A stretch of DNA of 64,000 nt. Source: Schumannella luteola. GTDB lineage: Bacteria; Actinomycetota; Actinomycetes; Actinomycetales; Microbacteriaceae. Within the stretch, counting starts at the first letter, position 1. Each line of letters begins with the position of its first letter. Made by a program: the position numbers and the translations under genes. Shown here piece by piece: positions 1-8,645 of the stretch. A model generated the notes under the pieces. The model saw nothing but the letters and a program-made list of their open reading frames with translations, was not told the DNA's origin and searched no databases. The stretch lies in contig NZ_JACBZY010000001.1 of assembly GCF_013408685.1 (NCBI RefSeq), positions 496,001-560,000 of the forward strand, given 5' to 3'.

Positions 1-227
1 GCGATCGGGGTGAGGATCTGCGCCATGCCGAGCAGCACCGGCAGGATCAGGCCGAGCGCGCCGAGCAGTTCGAGCGCGCCGATGATGCGGGTGCTGGCCA
101 TGCCGACCTGCTTCGCCCACGGGAAGGCGGCGTAGATGCGCGCGTCGGGTCCGAAGGTCTTGAAGCCGCCGGCGGCGAGGTAGGCCAGGCACAGGAGTCC
201 GGAGATCACCCAGACGAAGATCGACAT
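1..227 (-). CDS. DoxX-family membrane protein (3' end outside window)
   Basis: The gene runs off the left edge, so only its first 75 or so codons are visible. It starts with ATG at 225-227 and opens with a hydrophobic segment (MSIFVWVISGLLCLAYL), then a short loop containing GGFKTFGP and a second hydrophobic stretch rich in Gly, Leu and Ala (IIGALELLGALGLILP). This pattern is typical of DoxX/DoxX-like four-helix membrane proteins, whose biochemical role is poorly defined (linked to redox or thiol stress in some bacteria). It is oriented like the GH1 gene upstream, 150 bases away, but a hairpin separates them. Family call is good; function is not known. Confidence 0.75.
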   Translation of the reverse strand, partial: MSIFVWVISGLLCLAYLAAGGFKTFGPDARIYAAFPWAKQVGMASTRIIGALELLGALGLILPVLLGMAQILTPI

Positions 228-328
228 GTGTTGCGCATCCCTCTCGGATAGAAGCCCGAGCAACCCTATCGGGCGTGCGCGTCGCCGGAGTTCGGGGGTG
301 TCGCACGCGGTCGGATGTGCACGTCGAG

Positions 329-356
329 CGGGCCCGGCGCCGCAGCGCCGAGCCCG
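329..356 (-). terminator. Hairpin downstream of the GH1 gene
   Basis: A 12-bp stem (11 of 12 paired, 329-340 with 345-356) closes a CGCA loop. It lies just after the GH1 stop codon on the minus strand and lacks a T-run, which is common for actinobacterial terminators. Confidence 0.5.
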
Positions 357-377
357 TCGAGAGGATGCGGTCGAACG

Positions 378-1556
378 TCAGTCGACCGGCAGCGCCTGCG
401 CCTTCGCGACCTCGCCGAGCCAGGCGAGCGACGGCTTCGGCGTGCGCTCGAACGTCTCCCGGTCCCAGCCGATGAGGCCGAAGGTCGCCTTGTAGGTGCC
501 CCACTCGTAGTTGTCGAGCGCGCTCCAGTGCAGGTACCCGCGCACCTCGCTGCCGGCATCCATCTGCTCGCGCACGGCGGTCAGCGCACCGCGCGTGTAG
601 TCGATGCGGCGGCTGTCGTCGGCCGTGGCGATGCCGTTCTCGGTGATGTAGACGGGCACGCCGGGCGCCCAGCGGCGCGAGTTGGCGATGCCGTCGCCGA
701 TCGCCGGCGGGTAGTACTCCCAGCCGGTCAGCGTCTTCTCGACTTCGGCCGGCCACGGCACGGGTCCGTCGGCGGCGATGCGGGTGCGCGTGTAGGCCTG
801 GATGCCGATCCAGTCGTCGTTCTTGGCGGCGTCGATGAAGACGTCTTCGCGCGACCAGGCGTACTCGTCGCGCACGGCCTCGGCACCGGGATCGGGCTGG
901 TAGGCCTGGGTGGCGACGGTCCAGCCGGCCTTCGCGCCGTATCCGCGCACGATCTCGACGGCGCGGTGGTGGCCCTCGATGAGCTTCTCGGTCACGCCGG
1001 GCACGCCCGGCGGCAGGCCGGCCCCGGGGAAGGCGACGGTGGGATCGGCGAGCACCGACACCATGTTCGGCTCGTTGATCGTGCAGACCAGCGACACGTC
1101 GTCGAGCACCGGCAGCACGGCCTCGACGTAGCGGACGAAGCGGTCGACGGCGTCGTCGGCCGCCCATCCGCCGTTGCGTCCGTGCCAGATCGGGTTGGTG
1201 AAGTGGTGCAGCGTGACCATCGGCTCGAGTCCGAGCTCGCGGGCGGTGCCGACCATTCGGCGGTAGTGGTCGATCTCGGCGCGGCTGATGACGCCGGGCT
1301 CGGGCTCGATGCGCGCCCACTCGACGCTGAAGCGGTAGGAGGTGAGCCCGGCATCCGCCAGCAGGCGCATGTCCTCGGGGTAGCGGTGGTAGCTGTCGGC
1401 GGCGTCGAGGCTCGGCTCGGCGACGGGGGCGCCGAAGTGCCCGTGCTCGCGGTACCACCAGTCGGAGTTGAGGTTGTTGCCCTCGACCTGGTGGGCGGCG
1501 GTGGATGCTCCCCACAGGAAGCCGGGAGGGAAGGTGACGGCGCCGTCGGTGCTCAT
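378..1556 (-). CDS. GH1 beta-glucosidase
   Basis: A cytoplasmic family 1 glycoside hydrolase, expected to release glucose or another sugar from beta-glycosides by a retaining mechanism. The N-terminus has the GH1 signature FPPGFLWGASTAAHQVEG (residues 9-26). The acid/base motif TINEPN places Glu162 and the nucleophile motif YITENG places Glu306. At 392 aa it is shorter than the usual 440-480 aa, with a compact loop region before the nucleophile. I chose ATG at 1554-1556 because the FPPGFLWG motif normally begins close to the N-terminus; an upstream in-frame extension adds 18 unlikely residues. No signal peptide. It is divergent from a TetR gene, which may control it. Substrate not predictable; a fucosidase, galactosidase or 6-phospho-glucosidase activity cannot be excluded. 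Confidence 0.9.
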   Translation of the reverse strand: MSTDGAVTFPPGFLWGASTAAHQVEGNNLNSDWWYREHGHFGAPVAEPSLDAADSYHRYPEDMRLLADAGLTSYRFSVEWARIEPEPGVISRAEIDHYRRMVGTARELGLEPMVTLHHFTNPIWHGRNGGWAADDAVDRFVRYVEAVLPVLDDVSLVCTINEPNMVSVLADPTVAFPGAGLPPGVPGVTEKLIEGHHRAVEIVRGYGAKAGWTVATQAYQPDPGAEAVRDEYAWSREDVFIDAAKNDDWIGIQAYTRTRIAADGPVPWPAEVEKTLTGWEYYPPAIGDGIANSRRWAPGVPVYITENGIATADDSRRIDYTRGALTAVREQMDAGSEVRGYLHWSALDNYEWGTYKATFGLIGWDRETFERTPKPSLAWLGEVAKAQALPVD

Positions 1557-1585
1557 GCTCTCGACCCTAGCGCGAATACCTGACA

Positions 1586-1595
1586 CCCTGTAGGG
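1586..1595. promoter_or_regulatory. Dyad in GH1/TetR divergent promoter region
   Basis: CCCTGTAGGG is a dyad (CCCT/AGGG) flanked more loosely by GAAT and ATTC. It is the only clear symmetry in the 67 bases between the two divergent genes and is a candidate operator for the TetR protein. Inference only. Confidence 0.3.
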
Positions 1596-1623
1596 ATTCA
1601 GCCCGGGCACAGGATGCGCGGGG

Positions 1624-2337
1624 GTGAGCGACGGGCGAGGGATGCGTCATCATATGGGCGTGGACGACACGGGAGAGAGCGGAGCGGAGCGCGCGGGCAG
1701 CGCGGCCTCCGAGCCGACCGTCGAGCCGACCGCCGAGTCCGCTCCCGCGCACCCCCGCGGCCCGCGCGGCCCGTACCGCAAGACCGAGGAGCGCCGGCGG
1801 CAGATCCTCGACCAGGCCGTGCACGTGTTCGCCCGCCGCGGCTTCCACTCCGGCTCGCTGAGGGAGATCGCGCGCGGCGTGGGGATGACGGTGCCCGGCA
1901 TCCTGCACCACTTCGGCGACAAGGAGTCGCTGTTCCAGGCGGTGCTCGACGAGCGCGACGAGCGGGTGCGCACGGCCGCCGGCGACGTCAGCGAACGCAA
2001 TCTCATCGAGCAGTTCCGCGCCGTGATGGGCGCCGTGCGCGCCGAACCCGGACTCTCGTCGCTCTACACGATCGTGTCGGCCGAGGCGACCGACGACGAG
2101 CACCCCGCGCACGCCGCGTTCCGCATCCGCTACGCCGAGAACGCGCGCGGCGTCATCCCCGCGCTCGTCGCCGGTCAGGAAGACGGCACGATCCGCGGCG
2201 ATCTGGATGTCGTGCAGGCCTCGCGCGTCATCCCCGCCGTCATGGACGGCCTGCAGCAGCAGTGGCTGCTCGACCCGGACTTCGACCTCGAGACGGCCTT
2301 CGACGACTTCCTGCGCGGGTACCTCCTCCCCCGCTGA
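1624..2337 (+). CDS. TetR-family transcriptional regulator
   Basis: The N-terminal DNA-binding domain is clear: RRRQILDQAVHVFARRGF, then SLREIARGVGMTVPGILHHF as helix-turn-helix (about residues 78-97), followed by the usual FGDKESLFQAVL. The remainder is a ligand-binding domain of typical size. The start is uncertain: GTG at 1624, ATG at 1642 and ATG at 1654 are all in frame, and the first 45 residues are low-complexity. It sits between a divergent beta-glucosidase and a downstream alcohol dehydrogenase/GMC cassette, so it plausibly regulates one or both, sensing a glycoside or its product. Family certain, ligand unknown. Confidence 0.9.
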   Translation: MSDGRGMRHHMGVDDTGESGAERAGSAASEPTVEPTAESAPAHPRGPRGPYRKTEERRRQILDQAVHVFARRGFHSGSLREIARGVGMTVPGILHHFGDKESLFQAVLDERDERVRTAAGDVSERNLIEQFRAVMGAVRAEPGLSSLYTIVSAEATDDEHPAHAAFRIRYAENARGVIPALVAGQEDGTIRGDLDVVQASRVIPAVMDGLQQQWLLDPDFDLETAFDDFLRGYLLPR

Positions 2338-2460
2338 CGCCGCGTCCGCAGGGCGCCACCCCGGCCGTTTTCACCATGTGAGACGCCCCCTCGCCGCACC
2401 CGTGCGCCCCGACGCAAGCTCGTCGCAGTTCCCGACGACGCGAGCAGAAAGGCGCCGACC

Positions 2461-3498
2461 ATGAAGGCCGTCCGACTCCACAGCTACAACGAGCTCCCGA
2501 CGCTCGACAGCATCCCCGAACCGACGATCACCGGCCCCTGGGACGTGATCGTGGATGTCGGCGCCGCCGGCCTGTGCCGCACCGACCTGCACATCATCGA
2601 GGGCCAGTGGGAGCCGATCCAGCACCCCGACCTGCCCTACGTGCTCGGGCACGAGAACGCCGGCCGGGTGCGCGAGGTCGGCAGCGCCGTCACCAACGTC
2701 GCCCCCGGCGACACCGTGATCATGCACCCGCTGACGAGCTGCGGCCTCTGCGCCGCCTGCCGCGTCGGCCAGGACTCGCACTGCGAGAACGCGACCTTCC
2801 CCGGCATCAACGTCGACGGCGGATGGGCGCAGCTGCTCAAGACGAACGCCCGCGCGGTCGTGAAGCTCGACCCGAGCCTCGAGCCGAAGGACATCGCGGC
2901 GCTCGCGGATGCGGGCCTCACCGCCTACCACGCGGTGCGCAAGTCGGCCGATCGCCTCTTCCCGGGCACCCACGCCGTCGTGGTCGGCGCCGGCGGTCTC
3001 GGCCACATCGGCATCCAGGCGCTCGCCGCGATCACGTCCGCCGAGATCACGGTCGTCGACCGCTCGGAGGAGGCCCTCGAGCTGGCGACGAAGCTCGGCG
3101 CCCACCACACCGTGCTCGCGACCGAGCCGACCGCCGTCGCGGCGGAGGTGCAGGACGTGACCGGCGGCGGCGCGCACGTGCTCTTCGACTACGTGGGCGA
3201 GCACGGCACCGAGAACCAGGCGTCGGAGCTGATCCGCAACCAGGGCGACCAGTACGTGATCGGCTACGGCGGCCGCATCGAGCGCGACACGATCGAGATC
3301 ATCTCGCGCGAGATCAACATCATCGGCAACCTCGTCGGCACCTACAACGACCTGGTCGAGCTGATGACCCTCACGGCTCAGGGCAAGGTCACGCTGCACA
3401 CGCAGGTCTACGACCTCGCCGCCGCGCACGATGCGATCGCCGACCTGGATGCGGGCCGCCTCGTCGGCCGCGGCATCCTCGTGCCCGAGCGGCTCTGA
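2461..3498 (+). CDS. Zinc-dependent alcohol dehydrogenase (MDR family)
   Basis: A medium-chain dehydrogenase that oxidises an alcohol or polyol with NAD(P). Catalytic zinc ligands are visible as Cys39 and His64-Glu65 (GHENAGRV). The structural zinc lobe is present with Cys94, Cys97, Cys100 and Cys108. A Rossmann motif GAGGLG lies at 176-181. Length (345 aa) is normal. A GAAAGG ribosome site precedes the ATG. It is first in a co-directional run with the small-subunit-like gene, the GMC flavoprotein and PEBP, with gaps of 94, overlap and 76 bases, so likely co-transcribed. The natural substrate is unknown; the neighbouring sugar-type oxidoreductases suggest a sugar alcohol or a glycoside-derived alcohol. 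Confidence 0.9.
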   Translation: MKAVRLHSYNELPTLDSIPEPTITGPWDVIVDVGAAGLCRTDLHIIEGQWEPIQHPDLPYVLGHENAGRVREVGSAVTNVAPGDTVIMHPLTSCGLCAACRVGQDSHCENATFPGINVDGGWAQLLKTNARAVVKLDPSLEPKDIAALADAGLTAYHAVRKSADRLFPGTHAVVVGAGGLGHIGIQALAAITSAEITVVDRSEEALELATKLGAHHTVLATEPTAVAAEVQDVTGGGAHVLFDYVGEHGTENQASELIRNQGDQYVIGYGGRIERDTIEIISREINIIGNLVGTYNDLVELMTLTAQGKVTLHTQVYDLAAAHDAIADLDAGRLVGRGILVPERL

Positions 3499-3592
3499 GC
3501 GGTCTCGCGCCACCCTCGCGCCGCACGCTGCGCACCAGCCTGCGCGCCTCCCGCACCACCCCGCGAACGACCCCCGATCGAAGGAGATCGAC

Positions 3593-4111
3593 ATGTCCGA
3601 CCCGACCGCGCTCGACCCCGTCGCATTGCGGAAGCTGGCCCGCGTCATCCGGGCCGTGTTCCCGCACGACGGCATCCCCGACGCCCCCTATCTGCGCAGC
3701 GCCGAGGCCCTGCGCGACCAGGCCGCGGCCACCTCGCCGCGCCGCGCCGCCGTCGTCGCCGAGGGGCTGCGCAGCCTGCAGCAGCTCACCGGCGGCGACG
3801 TCGAGGCGATCGACGTGGATGCGCTGAGCGGCATCCTGCGTCACCTCGAGCAGACCGAGTTCTTCCAGGCGGTGCTGACCAGCGCCGTCGTCAGCTTCTA
3901 CAGCGACCCGGAGGTGTGGCAGCACCTCGGCTACGAGGGCCCCAGCTTCGACAAGGGCGGCTACGTGAACCGCGGCTTCGACGACCTCGACTGGCTGCCC
4001 GAGCCGCGCATCGAGGAGTACGCCGGCGACGACGAGCTCGTCGAGTACGTGCCGCCGGTGCCCGGACTGCAGGTGAGCTTCGACACGACCAAGAAGGTGG
4101 CCCAGATATGA
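3593..4111 (+). CDS. Gluconate 2-dehydrogenase subunit 3-like small subunit
   Basis: A 172-aa protein with the features of the gluconate 2-dehydrogenase subunit 3 family: a helical N-terminal half and the segment FFQAVLTSAVVSFYSDPEVW followed by GYEGPSFDKGGYVNRGF. These proteins form a complex with a GMC catalytic subunit and help its folding or export. I chose ATG at 3593 because AAGGAG lies 5-10 bases upstream; longer in-frame starts overlap the previous gene. Unlike many family members no Tat signal is visible, so the complex is probably cytoplasmic. Its stop overlaps the GMC start as ATGA, indicating translational coupling. Confidence 0.8.
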   Translation: MSDPTALDPVALRKLARVIRAVFPHDGIPDAPYLRSAEALRDQAAATSPRRAAVVAEGLRSLQQLTGGDVEAIDVDALSGILRHLEQTEFFQAVLTSAVVSFYSDPEVWQHLGYEGPSFDKGGYVNRGFDDLDWLPEPRIEEYAGDDELVEYVPPVPGLQVSFDTTKKVAQI

Positions 4112-5673
4112 GCGCGATCAGCCACGACGACGAGGCCGTCGTCATCGTCGGATCCGGTGCGGGCGGCGGAACGCTCGCCTACGAGCTCACGAAGCGGGGC
4201 ATCCCCGTGGTCGTGCTCGAGGCCGGCCCGCACCTGACGAACGACAACTACACGAACGACGAGTGGGAGGCCTTCGGCCAGATGGCCTGGCCGAGCGACC
4301 GCACCGACTCGGGCTCGTGGAAGGTCGCCCAGGACTTCCCGAACCTGCCCGCCTGGATCGTCAAGGCCGTCGGCGGCACGACCACGCACTGGTCGGGCGC
4401 GACGCCGCGCTTCAAGGCGCACGAGTTCAAGGCGCGCACCGCCTACGGCCACATCGACGGCGCCTCGCTGCTCGACTGGCCGATCGACCTGACCGACCTG
4501 GCGCCCTGGTACGACGAGGCCGAGAAGGCGATGGGATCCACCCACCGCCACGGCCGCAAGCCCCTGCCCGCGAACAACAACTACAAGGTGTTCGCGAACG
4601 GCGCCGAGCGCGTGGGCTACAAGCACTACGCGACGGGGCCCTATGCGACGAACGCCGAGGAGTACGACGGCCGGCCCGCCAGCATCCAGGACGGCTTCAA
4701 CTTCCAGGGCGACAAGAACAGATCCAAGTGGTCGACGCTGGTGCGCGAGATCCCGCGCGCCCAGGAGACGGGTCTGCTCGATCTGCGCCCCGACAGCCAC
4801 GTCGCGCAGATCACTCACGACAGCCACGGCCGAGTGGATGCGGTGCTCTACCTCGACAAGTCCGGCGCCCTGCACCGGCAGCGGGCCAAGCTCGTCGCCG
4901 TCGCCGGCAACTCGATCGAGACCGCGCGCCTGCTGCTGCTCAGCGCGAGCGCGCTGTTCCCCGACGGGCTCGCGAACTCGTCGGGCCAGGTCGGCCGCAA
5001 CTACACGCGCCACCTGACCGGCTCGGTGTACGCCCAGTTCGACGACGAGGTGCGCATGTACCGCGGCGAGACGATGGCCGGCATCATCGCCGACGAGTCG
5101 CGCCACGACACCGGCCGCGGCTTCTCGGGCGGGTACTACATGGAGACGATCTCGCTCGGGCCGGCGTTCCTGGCGAAGTTCCTCACGCCCGGATCATGGG
5201 GGCGCGACTTCACCTCGTTCCTCGACGGCTACGCCCGCACCGCCGGAATGTGGATCGTCGGCGAGGACCTGCCGCAGGAGACCAACCGCGTCACCCTCAA
5301 CCCGGCGGCCCTCGACGAGCACGGCCTGCCGGTCGCGCACGTGCACTACGACGACCACCCGAACGACAAGGCGATGCGCGAGTACGCCTACGCGCACGCC
5401 GAGAACCTCTACGACGCCGTCGGCGCGACGCGCACCTGGCGCACCCCGCCGTATCCCTCGACCCACAACATGGGCACCGCGCGCATGAGCGCCCGGCCCG
5501 AAGACGGGGTCGTGGATGCGTGGGGCCGCTCGCACGACGTGCCGAACCTGTTCATCAGCGACGGCTCGGTGTTCACCACCTCCGCCGCGGCGAACCCGAC
5601 CCTCACGATCGTCGCCCTCGCCATCCGGCAGGCCGACTACATCGCGAAGCAGCTGGAGTCGGGCGGCATCTGA
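4108..5673 (+). CDS. GMC-family FAD-dependent oxidoreductase
   Basis: Likely the catalytic subunit paired with the preceding small protein. The N-terminal FAD-binding motif [10 protein letters not shown] (residues 12-21) is followed by VVVLEAGPH with the ribose-binding Glu38. The C-terminus has the pyranose-oxidase-like [10 protein letters not shown] and ANPTLT segments, giving candidate catalytic residues His453 and Asn496. Length 521 aa fits gluconate/pyranose/glycoside dehydrogenases. No cytochrome c gene is nearby and no Tat signal is seen, so the electron acceptor is open: oxygen, a quinone or a soluble carrier. The context with GH1, alcohol dehydrogenase and TetR suggests oxidation of a sugar or glycoside, possibly at C2 or C3. 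Substrate inferred, not shown. Confidence 0.88.
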   Translation: MSAISHDDEAVVIVGSGAGGGTLAYELTKRGIPVVVLEAGPHLTNDNYTNDEWEAFGQMAWPSDRTDSGSWKVAQDFPNLPAWIVKAVGGTTTHWSGATPRFKAHEFKARTAYGHIDGASLLDWPIDLTDLAPWYDEAEKAMGSTHRHGRKPLPANNNYKVFANGAERVGYKHYATGPYATNAEEYDGRPASIQDGFNFQGDKNRSKWSTLVREIPRAQETGLLDLRPDSHVAQITHDSHGRVDAVLYLDKSGALHRQRAKLVAVAGNSIETARLLLLSASALFPDGLANSSGQVGRNYTRHLTGSVYAQFDDEVRMYRGETMAGIIADESRHDTGRGFSGGYYMETISLGPAFLAKFLTPGSWGRDFTSFLDGYARTAGMWIVGEDLPQETNRVTLNPAALDEHGLPVAHVHYDDHPNDKAMREYAYAHAENLYDAVGATRTWRTPPYPSTHNMGTARMSARPEDGVVDAWGRSHDVPNLFISDGSVFTTSAAANPTLTIVALAIRQADYIAKQLESGGI

Positions 5674-5749
5674 GCGACCTCGAACCCCTGACTCACCGAC
5701 CTCACGAACCGAACGACCGCAGAACCGAACGAAAGGACCGGAACCAGCC

Positions 5750-6292
5750 ATGGCATCCACCCTCACCTCCAGCCCCTACGACCAGATCGCCGAGGTGCCG
5801 AGCTTCGAGCTGACCAGCACCGACGTCGCCGACGGGCAGGAGCTGCCCGCCGCCCAGGTGTCGGGCATCTTCGGCGCCGGCGGCAGCGACACCTCGCCGC
5901 AGCTGAGCTGGTCGGGATTCCCGGCCGAGACGAAGAGCTTCGTCGTCACCGTCTACGACCCCACCGCCCCGACCGGCAGCGGCTTCTGGCACTGGGCCGT
6001 CGCCGACATCCCTGCCACGACGACCTCGCTCGCGGCCGGAGCCGGCGACGACACCGGAGCCCAGCTGCCCCCGGGCGCCTGGCAGCTGAACAACGACGCC
6101 TCGCTGCAGCGCTACCTCGGCGCGGCCCCGCCGGCCGGCAGCGGCAAGCACCAGTACTTCGTGGCCGTGCACGCGGTGGATGTCGAGAGCCTCGGCCTCG
6201 ACCACGGTGCGACCCCGGCGTTCCTGGGCTTCAACCTCTCGGGTCACACGCTGGCCCGCGCGGTCATCGCCCCGTGGTGGGAGGCGAAGTAA
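5750..6292 (+). CDS. YbhB/YbcL-type phosphatidylethanolamine-binding-like protein
   Basis: A 180-aa PEBP-fold protein. The characteristic ligand-site segment [19 protein letters not shown] is present at about residues 67-85, and the typical [13 protein letters not shown] strand follows at about 144-156. Bacterial YbhB/YbcL proteins have no firm catalytic role. A GAAAGGA sequence about 14 bases before the ATG is a weak ribosome site. It is last in the dehydrogenase cassette and followed by a strong hairpin, so it probably ends this operon. No signal peptide. Confidence 0.88.
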   Translation: MASTLTSSPYDQIAEVPSFELTSTDVADGQELPAAQVSGIFGAGGSDTSPQLSWSGFPAETKSFVVTVYDPTAPTGSGFWHWAVADIPATTTSLAAGAGDDTGAQLPPGAWQLNNDASLQRYLGAAPPAGSGKHQYFVAVHAVDVESLGLDHGATPAFLGFNLSGHTLARAVIAPWWEAK

Positions 6293-6332
6293 GCCGGACT
6301 CGCACGACCCTCGCGGGTCGTCGCAACCGGAT

Positions 6333-6376
6333 CAGGGGTGGGGCCCCGGAGCTGCGGCTCCGGGGCCCCACCCCTG
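6333..6376. terminator. Strong 20-bp hairpin terminator
   Basis: A perfect 20-bp inverted repeat (6333-6352 with 6357-6376) with a TGCG loop lies between the convergent PEBP and IclR genes. It lacks a T-tract and could stop transcription from both sides. Confidence 0.8.
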
Positions 6377-6410
6377 CTGTGCCCGGTTCGCCGCCGGGTC
6401 CCCCGCACGA

Positions 6411-6469
6411 TGTCGGCTCAGCGGCCCCGCGATGGCACAGTGCGCCACCGCATCGCGCCTCAGCCGACA
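6411..6469. repeat. Imperfect palindromic element F
   Basis: TGTCGGCTCAG (6411-6421) pairs 10 of 11 with CTCAGCCGACA (6459-6469), and inside it CGCGATG (6428-6434) pairs with CATCGCG (6451-6457). The loop holds GCACAGTG, which reappears inverted at 6468-6475. It lies between convergent genes just past a terminator. It resembles the other palindromic elements in this window in size but lacks their TGTCGC core. Confidence 0.5.
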
Positions 6470-6493
6470 CTGTGCAGTCGACCCGGCGACCCG

Positions 6494-7459
6494 TCAGTGC
6501 GCGAGGGCGGCCGAGCCGGTGCGGAACCAGCGCGAGAGCTGCGACGCGGTGCGGCGCAGCGCATCCTCGAGCTCCGCCTCGCGGCCCACGACGTCGGTCG
6601 ATGCCGCCGAGATCGCGGCCGAGCCGACGATCATGCCCGAGGCGTCGCGCACGGCGATCGCGGCGCACGTCATGCCGGGCACGAACTCCTCGTGCTCCCA
6701 GGCGATGCCGGCGAGCGCGACCTCGTCGAGGCGCGCATCCAGCTCGGCCCGGTCGACGATCGTCGTCGGCGTGAACGGGGTCAGCGGATGCACCTCGAGG
6801 TAGCTGTCGCGCTGGGCGTCGGTCATGCCGGCGAGCATGATCTTGCCGTAGGCGGTCGCGTGCGAGGCCTCGTGCATGCCGAAGTTGAGCGGCTGCAGAC
6901 GGCGGTGGTCGGGGCAGTCGTCGACGAAGGCGACGATCACGTCCGGGCCACGGTAGACGGCGAAGTAGGCGGCGGTCTGCGCGCGCTCGTGCAGACGCGC
7001 GATCTCGGTCTTCACCTGGGCCGGAACTCCGACCTGGCGGTGCAGCGAGACGCCGAGCCGGTGCAGCTTGTAGCCGAGCTCGAAGCGGCGGTCGCTCTTC
7101 AGGTGCACGAGGTAGTCGCTGTCGACCAGGCTGCCGAGGATGCGGTAGACGGTCGGCATCGGCATGCCGAGCGCCTGCGACACCTCGCGGGCGCTCGCGC
7201 CGCCGCGTTCGGCGATGAACTCGAGGGCGGCGAAGGTCTTGCGGATCGCGCTGACGCCGCCTGCGTCGCTCTCGGGTCGGATCGAGACGACCTCGGCGGG
7301 GGCATCGGCAGCGACGTCGTCGACCGGCGTCGCCGTCGGATCGGGCTCGGATGCGCGACGCTCGCGGGCGGGTTCTCGCACGGCGGCATCGCGGAGTCGG
7401 GCGGGCTTCGGGTTGACGGTCAGGCCGGTGGGGCCGGCGGCGTTGCTCGGCATGCGCAC
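6494..7459 (-). CDS. IclR-family transcriptional regulator
   Basis: A winged-helix N-terminal domain (AIRKTFAALEFIAERGG, then AREVSQALGMPMPTVYRILG, about residues 66-100) is followed by an IclR effector domain with the usual KLHRLGVSLHR and GKIMLAGM segments. The 321-aa length is above the usual 250-270 because of a 60-residue Ala/Pro/Arg-rich N-terminal extension. Start could be ATG 7457-7459 or ATG 7451-7453, two codons later. IclR proteins usually control aromatic, sugar or acid catabolism; the target here may be itself or a divergent gene. Effector unknown. Confidence 0.9.
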   Translation of the reverse strand: MRMPSNAAGPTGLTVNPKPARLRDAAVREPARERRASEPDPTATPVDDVAADAPAEVVSIRPESDAGGVSAIRKTFAALEFIAERGGASAREVSQALGMPMPTVYRILGSLVDSDYLVHLKSDRRFELGYKLHRLGVSLHRQVGVPAQVKTEIARLHERAQTAAYFAVYRGPDVIVAFVDDCPDHRRLQPLNFGMHEASHATAYGKIMLAGMTDAQRDSYLEVHPLTPFTPTTIVDRAELDARLDEVALAGIAWEHEEFVPGMTCAAIAVRDASGMIVGSAAISAASTDVVGREAELEDALRRTASQLSRWFRTGSAALAH

Positions 7460-7505
7460 ATCCTGGCGGGCGCGCCCGGGAGCCGCCAGGGAATCCGCGC
7501 CCGGT

Positions 7506-7520
7506 TCTCACGAGGTGAGA
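7506..7520. promoter_or_regulatory. Perfect dyad upstream of iclR-like gene
   Basis: TCTCAC-GAG-GTGAGA is a perfect 6+3+6 inverted repeat, 46 bases before the IclR start and 45 bases before the divergent ABC gene. It fits the position of an autoregulatory operator. Inference. Confidence 0.4.
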
Positions 7521-7542
7521 CAGCATCCGGTCGCCAGCCAGG

Positions 7543-7561
7543 TAAGGGTTGACTAACCTCG
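7543..7561. promoter_or_regulatory. Possible DtxR/IdeR iron box
   Basis: Compared with the 19-base actinobacterial iron-box consensus (TTAGGTTAGG-CTAACCTAA) this site matches 13 of 19 bases, including a perfect right half CTAACCT. It ends 4 bases before the GTG of an ABC ATPase of iron-siderophore type, which makes iron control plausible. Confidence 0.4.
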
Positions 7562-7565
7562 ACGG

Positions 7566-8474
7566 GTGGCCCTCTCGAACCCGGCCGCGACCACCGCATC
7601 CGTCGACCCGGTCGACCCGGTGCGATCGCCCGACGCACCCGGGCGGGCCGGCGCCGGGCTCGGCATCGACGCGACGGGCTTGCGCCTCGGCTACGGACGC
7701 ACCGAGATCGTGCACGACGTCGCCCTGCGCCTCGAGGCCGGGCAGGTCACCGCGCTCATCGGACCGAACGGCAGCGGCAAGTCGACCGTGCTGCGCGCGC
7801 TCGCCCGCCTGCACGCGCCGACGCACGGCGCGATGACGCTCGACGACGGCCGCGCCCTCGACACGCTCGCCCGCCGCGAGTTCGCGCGCACCCTCACGCT
7901 GCTCTCGCAGTCGCGACCGGCTCCGTCGGGGCTGAGCGTGCGCGAGGTCGTCGAGTTCGGGCGGCATCCGCACCGCGGGCGCATCCGCTCCGCCGACCCC
8001 GAGGGCGCCGCCGCCGTGCAGGAGGCGCTCGAACTCACCGGGCTGACCGGCATCGCCGATGCGGGCGTCGACGAGCTCTCCGGCGGCCAGCTGCAGCGCG
8101 TCTGGCTCGCGACGAGCCTCGCCCAGCGCACCGGCGTGCTGCTGCTCGACGAGCCCACCAATCACCTCGACCTGCGCTACCAGGTGGAGACGATCGACCT
8201 CGTGCGCGAGCTCGCCGACGAGCACGGCATCACGGTCGGCATCGTGCTGCACGACCTCGACCAGGCCGCTGTCGTGGCCGACCGGCTCGTGCTGCTCAGC
8301 GAGGGCCGGGTCGTCGCCGACGGCGCCGCCGCCGAGGTGCTGCGCGGCGAACTGCTCAGCGAGGTCTACGGCATCCGCATCGACGTGGATGCCGACCCCG
8401 CCACCGGCGCCCTGCGCACGAAGGCCTTCGGTCACCGGCGCCGCTCTGCTGCCGACGCCTCCGCCTCCGTCTGA
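7566..8474 (+). CDS. Iron-siderophore-type ABC transporter ATPase (orphan)
   Basis: An ATPase of the FecE/FepC class. Walker A is GPNGSGKST (about residues 67-75), the Q-loop lies in LLSQSRPAPSGLSVREVV, the signature is LSGGQLQRV, Walker B is LLLDEPTNHLDL and the switch histidine is in VLHDLDQA. The LSVREVVEFGRHPHRG motif after the Q-loop is characteristic of iron-chelate importers. The GTG start is probably read from a short or absent leader. No permease or binding protein lies beside it, so it would serve a transporter encoded elsewhere. The C-terminal 30 residues are unstructured. Confidence 0.9.
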   Translation: MALSNPAATTASVDPVDPVRSPDAPGRAGAGLGIDATGLRLGYGRTEIVHDVALRLEAGQVTALIGPNGSGKSTVLRALARLHAPTHGAMTLDDGRALDTLARREFARTLTLLSQSRPAPSGLSVREVVEFGRHPHRGRIRSADPEGAAAVQEALELTGLTGIADAGVDELSGGQLQRVWLATSLAQRTGVLLLDEPTNHLDLRYQVETIDLVRELADEHGITVGIVLHDLDQAAVVADRLVLLSEGRVVADGAAAEVLRGELLSEVYGIRIDVDADPATGALRTKAFGHRRRSAADASASV

Positions 8475-8493
8475 CCCGACAGTCCCGAAGCTT

Positions 8494-8563
8494 CTCCGCG
8501 AAAGTACGCACTTCGCCGTCGCGCGACGGCGTGTCGCCCCGCAATCCACGTACTCTCGCGGAG
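8494..8563. repeat. 70-bp palindromic element A
   Basis: Fifteen-base terminal inverted repeats (CTCCGCGAAAGTACG at 8494-8508; its partner at 8549-8563, 14 of 15 paired). Inside is a perfect 16-bp palindrome at 8515-8530 and the core GGCGTGTCGC at 8528-8537. Element B at 9103-9172 has the same length, near-identical arms and the same core at the same offset (34). Confidence 0.8.
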
Positions 8564-8645
8564 CCCTGCCGGGACGCGGCGCGCGGAACGGTCGTGCGCG
8601 CCGGGCCGGGCGGGCCCCGCGCGAGGCCCGACGTAGGGTGTCCCG

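Noticed and set aside
315-1583. Long open frame on the plus strand opposite the GH1 gene
   Set aside because: It is the antisense shadow of a clear GH1 gene; GC-rich codon structure keeps opposite frames open. The translation is Gly/Val/Arg-rich without a domain. The same applies to long antisense frames over putA, hemL, the rhamnosidase and ramB.
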